From a bacterium (lineage in GTDB: Bacteria; Margulisbacteria; Marinamargulisbacteria; JAAEMD01): a stretch of DNA of 17,656 bases. Every line of letters starts with the position of its first letter. The stretch's first letter is position 1. The position numbers were made by a program, and so were the translations under genes. The notes below the pieces were generated by a model, which was not told the DNA's origin, searched no databases, and worked only from the letters and a program-made list of their open reading frames with translations. Location: assembly GCA_024225875.1 (NCBI GenBank), contig JAAEMD010000017.1, forward strand, positions 1 to 17,656, given 5' to 3'. Positions 10,201 through 16,200 of the stretch are shown here, one piece after another.

Positions 10201-13200
10201 GCTGCCCGTTCAATCGACACTGAAAGCTATGAATCCATAATGGATCGAAATTTATGGGGCCTGGATAGCAAAAACAAAAAACTGGCTGATAATGCTATTA
10301 GAGCAAAAGAACATCATATAAATAGAGCAGCTCTGGCCGATGAAGAAATAAAGTCCTTTACAGATAAGATTAGTAACGTAAGAAACATAGTAGATGGTCA
10401 GGTCAGGTCTGTCAAAACAAGGAAGAACTCTATGGAAAAGTATATAGAATCAGGTATTTCTGCTCATAACCAGTATATATACTCATCCATCAAACATACT
10501 GACCGACGGCATCAGGCCAGTAATCTTATTCAATCAGGAGCCCGTGCCAAACAGGCGCTTTTAAATACTGCAATAGAAAAAGGGGCCGATACAGCTGCTC
10601 AAGATCTGCTTGAACTTATTAAGCAGGGCCGGGCTGGCTCCAGTTTTGCAGCTGATATTATGAAACGATTGCGTTATGACAATACCGAAATATTTAACAA
10701 AATCATAGAAAACACTCAAAAAATGGCCATCCAGGAAAAACTTGATACTCAACTGGCATCATTTGTAACAGACCTTTCAAAAGATATGGATTACTTAAAA
10801 GGAACTATTGGCGGCAAGTTAGAAAAAAAGAGCAAAACTGGAACGCTTGCAAAATACACTACGAAACCTTTTTTGAAGGCTATCAAAATACTCCCATTCG
10901 TCAGTACTATAAGTTACGCCATGGAAAGCAGTGAATTGTCCGATAAAAAATTGCACGGCTTAACAAATGAATCTACAGGCTTAACTATAGAAGATCTGAT
11001 AAAAACTGGTATTTATACAAATATTCTATCAACAATAGATGAAGATGGTGCAGAAGCTGAAGAGTTTGCAAGGGTATTGAACACTATGAACAAAGAGCAG
11101 CAAAGAAAAATTATAAATAAGATCCTTACTGCAGGAGATTCCGATAAAGAAAACAGAGCAAAAAGGACACTTTTAAAACAAATATTTAAAAGTGGAACAG
11201 CAAAACAAGTGAACGAAGAATTTAATGATATGGAACAGACAGCTATTTCAGCATTACTTAATGTAGAAAACGACGCAGGAAGAGACTATATACTTAACAA
11301 GATTGATGAGTTTATTGCTACAGAATCAAAATATGAGGAGTTAAAGATAAAAGAAAAGATCGAATCTGCAGTAGTTCCCCCGGCAGTATTAAAATCACAA
11401 GTGATATCAGGAGGATTTGAGGAAAATAAAGACAGTTCTTTCACTGATACTATAAAAAAATACCAGTTGAAAATTACTGAATCGAAAAATAAGGAAGCTC
11501 TTTCTTATGAATTAAGAAGAAGGAAGCTTGAGCTGGCAAAAATATTCATTACAGGCTTAACAAGCAATAATGATAATGAAAGGGAAGAAACATTACATTT
11601 AATAAAGCTAGTAGGAACTACAGACGGGGCTATTAATGAGCAAATAGGTATAACTATGGGCCGCATTCTTGCTAAAAAAAACGAAAAAGAAGTTATTCTT
11701 GATAGATTACAACAAACAATCCAGAAACAACTTGCCAGCAAATCTCTTACTGAAGAAAATAAAGAATACAGCTCACTTATGAAAACTTTTAACAGCATTA
11801 TAAGAGGAGCGGCCCCCTCAGAAGAGCTGGTAAAGCAGGAGTCTGCGGAAATAATAAATAATGCTCAACTAATAATAAAGACAGACCGTGTTATTGAAGA
11901 CAACCTTAATGATATTCAAACAATCCTGGCATCAGACAGCGGCAGGAAAATTTTGCCTGATGTAGCCAGATTGATTGCCCAGGGACTGGCTCTAAAATCA
12001 GAAAAAGCGCAAAAAGCTTTGCTGTCAATATCCCAGAACCTGAACAATAATCAAGAACGCTACGAAGATTTTATAGCAGAGCTGGAAAAAGCTGCAAAAG
12101 CTATTAATATAAATAATGATAAGCTCTCTGATATATTAACAGAAATAAGAGAAGACGATGTTAGAACTCGTAGAAACTACAGTCATGATCATCCTATAGA
12201 TAAAGGGCTGGCAATATTACATCTTTCTGCAGATAGAGATGTACAACACCTGTCTCCGGATCAGATAAAGATTGAAATACAAAGCAGCTTGTTTGCTGGT
12301 AAAACTGCCAGAGCAAAAAAACTTTTTAAATCACTGGTTATGTCGCACCCTGCAATGGCCGCTTCCTATCTTCATCAAATATCACAGGGCGGGCCCAGAT
12401 TCTCTCCTGCTGATGCCATAACTCTTTTCAAGGAAACCAGGGCACTTATTCCATCACTAAGTGACCTTGATTTAGATACCCTAAAAAACATAGAAGTTTT
12501 TACAGCAAGCCTGACAAAATCAGAGTTCGGTAAAAAGATAGCACAGTTAACCAGAGATGCTAACATAGCACTTAATAATTTAGGGCTTGATGTAAATGAG
12601 ACTAACACTCTGGCATTATTTATTATAAACAATGAAGCTCTGTTAACCAGAGCAGGAGAAGGAGACTCTTCAGCTATAAAAACACTGGGTGAAAAAAGCA
12701 GTGAAATTTCAAAGGCAACCTCTGCACTCAAAGAAAGTATAAATCTCTACAACAATACTGTAGTATCTTTAAAAAATGAGCTGGCTACACTTGAAAGTGC
12801 ACAACCACAAAATAATCACACTATTAATCTTAAAAGAAATAACATTCGAGTTACTGAACAAAAGATCAAAATTTTAATGGATCAGGTGGAAAGAATGGAT
12901 GCCCTGAAGGGGCTTTGCGATCTACATCTACTATCACAGCTGGCCAATATATCTATGCAGGACTATGAGCTTCAGGGAAAACTTCAATCTGAACAATCAT
13001 TTGATGCATTGTTCAATAAAGACGCGATACAAGATACTGTTGTTAACTTAACAAAAGCAACACTGCCTGCTGACTCAATACCTGGAAAGATGGCACTGGA
13101 CAGCATTGATAACCTTATAGGTAATCCAGGTTCCGCTCTCAATAAAGAAATAGACAGGCTTAATGCTTTTCCGGATGCCGCAAATCAAAATACTGTATTG

Positions 13201-16200
13201 GCAGGGATCAAGCAAGAATTAATTAAACTCAATGAACAGCTTAAAAATCCTGAAGACAATAAACCATTGATTGAAGAAACAATCGGTAACCTGAAAAGTC
13301 TTATATATAAAAGAAACATATTATCATCAAAAAACCGTAGAGTCCCTGGCAACCTTGATGTTGCGGAATTAGTAAATATTGAATCAATAAGTACAAATTT
13401 AGATAATGTAATTTTATCTGCCAGCACAATCATACGGCCTCAACAGCAGATGACAGAGGCTATTGCAGGAGCAACTGATACACAAATAGCTTCAATATTA
13501 AAGCATGAACTGGATACCAGTGTAATTCAAACACTTTTAAATTCTCAAGCATTATACGAAGATAAACTTAAATTAATAATCCGATTAATGGAGTTTAGAA
13601 ATAACGTAGCTCAAAACAGACAGGGAATTATATCCAGCAATGACGCAGAAAAGCTGAAATCAGATTATGATTTAGACTTTATCAGTCTTTTATATGAGGC
13701 CAAAAGAAACGCTGACCCACAAGAGATATTTCCAGACCAGGAAAAAGAGATACTGTCAGATCAAGCCAATATCAATAAAATCAAAGAGTCTTCAGAAAAC
13801 ATTCAGGATCTGATAGAAGATGAACGAAATGAAGCTATACAAAACATAAATAATCAACTCGGTCATTATATGGAATTACTTAGTTACTATCCGGATCTGG
13901 CTTCTCAACAACAGGACACTATAAACCAGAGTCAGTCTGCTCTTACACTGATGGTCTCGCAAAAAGACATCGCTGAATTCAAGAAGAAGGTCAATGATGC
14001 ACAAGAAGAAGTGGACAATCCAGCAGGTGACCCTAACGATGCTCTTGCAAAACTGAACGAAGCAGAAGATCGTTTGAGGCTGGCAGAAAATACTGATCGC
14101 TTATTAACAAAACTAAAGCAGCAGCCTGGTCCGGAAAACTTTATAGAAACTCTGGATGCGATCAACCAGGATCCCAGATCATCAATAGATATAGATATAG
14201 ATATATATATCAAAGCTTATAAAAAGGGCGCCAGCCTCTTACTGGGACATAAGGTTATTAATGATATAGATCAGTCTGGTGATATGGCAGGTAAAATCTC
14301 GGAATTTTCAGACAATCAGTTAGCTACATACAGCCAGGAGAAATCAGAGGCTTTTTCTCAGGCGATGAACAATCCAGCAATAGTAGCACATACCAAAACG
14401 CATAACCCCGGACTATACAATTATTTATTGATTGAAGCAGAACAAAAAAAAGGCATGGCCCACCGAAATGATTTTCCTGAGCATTTACGATACTTTACAA
14501 AAGATTACTCTCCTTATTTGAACCAAGATAAACTGAAACAGATTGATGGCCTTATTCCCGACTCACTCGGACTCAGTAATCAAGCAAAGGACCGTATAAT
14601 TCAGCTTCTGGAAGCGGAACTTATAGAAAAAGGCCTTAATGTTTTCAATGGACTGGATACCGACGATGCCAAAAGAAAAAGGGCAGATCTAAAAAGGTCA
14701 TTACCTGAAATAAGAAACAATATTTTTAAGAAAATCGCACTATTTCTTCCAGGCCTGGAAGAAGCAGAGGCAGAGCAGGTTCTTGATATTTCCAAAATTT
14801 CAGATATACTGCCACCTGTAAAAGATCAGGTTTTTGATACTTTACTTGAAGATAGAAAGTTTACTGTAGATTTCTTCCGGAACAAACAGGGAAAAGATGC
14901 CCTGAAATCTTTTACCCTTTATGAGGGGTCCAGGCAGAAAACAGCTTCCTACTTTTTCAAATCAGATCTTACCAATTATGACCGAGTAAAAATATTTGAG
15001 TTTTTAACAAAAGATAATGAAGTCGGTCTTCGAACATTCAAGGGTATGATAAAACAGGTAACACCTACAGTGACAGAACACTATTTATCAGCCGAACTGG
15101 GTATAAGTGAAGCAGCCGCACAGTCTATGATAACTATGTTAACAAACCTGCAATTAATAGATCCAAACGGATATCCCAGCTTACCTAATCTACCAAGAGC
15201 AGTGACACTGCTTGAAAGCAATAATATAAGGAACGCACAAAACATCTCCAAAGTATTAAAAAAAGCTGTTCACAGGCGAGAAAATCAAATAGATATTTTA
15301 AGAGATATGCAAAGATATATACTAACCGAAGCAAAGAATATAGACCATCCAATGGCAGAAGCAAAGAAAATCGAATGGTTAAGAGCACTGCCTGCTGCAA
15401 AAATGCTTAGAGATCTTGAAGTGTGTATAACAAGCCTGGACAATCAGCAGGCGGCAGATTTTAAATCCGTCAAAGATATTGCCATGTCTATTGAAAATGC
15501 AACTAAGGAAATCCCTCCCAAATCCTATAACTCTGATCTGCATGCCCTCCGTGACTTTTTGTCTGACCATCAGGAAGAAATATCATCTCTGGGTAATGCA
15601 GAAAATAGTCTACTCCAGGAAGCTCTAAAAACAAACGGAAGCAGACAAGAACAAACAATGCGTATCTTAAAACTGCTTGACAAACTATCAACAAATAACA
15701 AAATAAACGCATCTCCCCAAAAAGCTGCCGCTATAAAAAATGCTAAACAGTCTTTAGCCAGCGCCTTAGTTACAGAAGATATCCTGCATGGACGAATTGA
15801 TCTTGGACAAAATCAGGATTTTATTAGAATTATAGAATCCTATACAACCAATGATGGAGAAAATGCCGTACTATCACATCTAAAAGAACCTGTCAAGCAT
15901 AATGCAAATACTATGAAGCGAGCGCTAGTGCTTTTAGACAACAATAAACTTCTGAAAGCAACAGGTCTGATGGATGATGAAAATAATTATCTTAAAGACG
16001 TTCATCCTCTAAGGGCTTCTATTAACCAGGATATAAATGAAGTTAAATTAGAAAATCTTAACAACGAACTGAGAAGACTTCAAAAAGAACTCAATGAATC
16101 CAGCAGCCCTGCCGAAATAACAGCTAAACAAACAGCTATCCATAGCAAAAAAATGGAAATTAACAGCCTTTCAAAAGCTGGTTTTTTTATAAAAAGCTTT

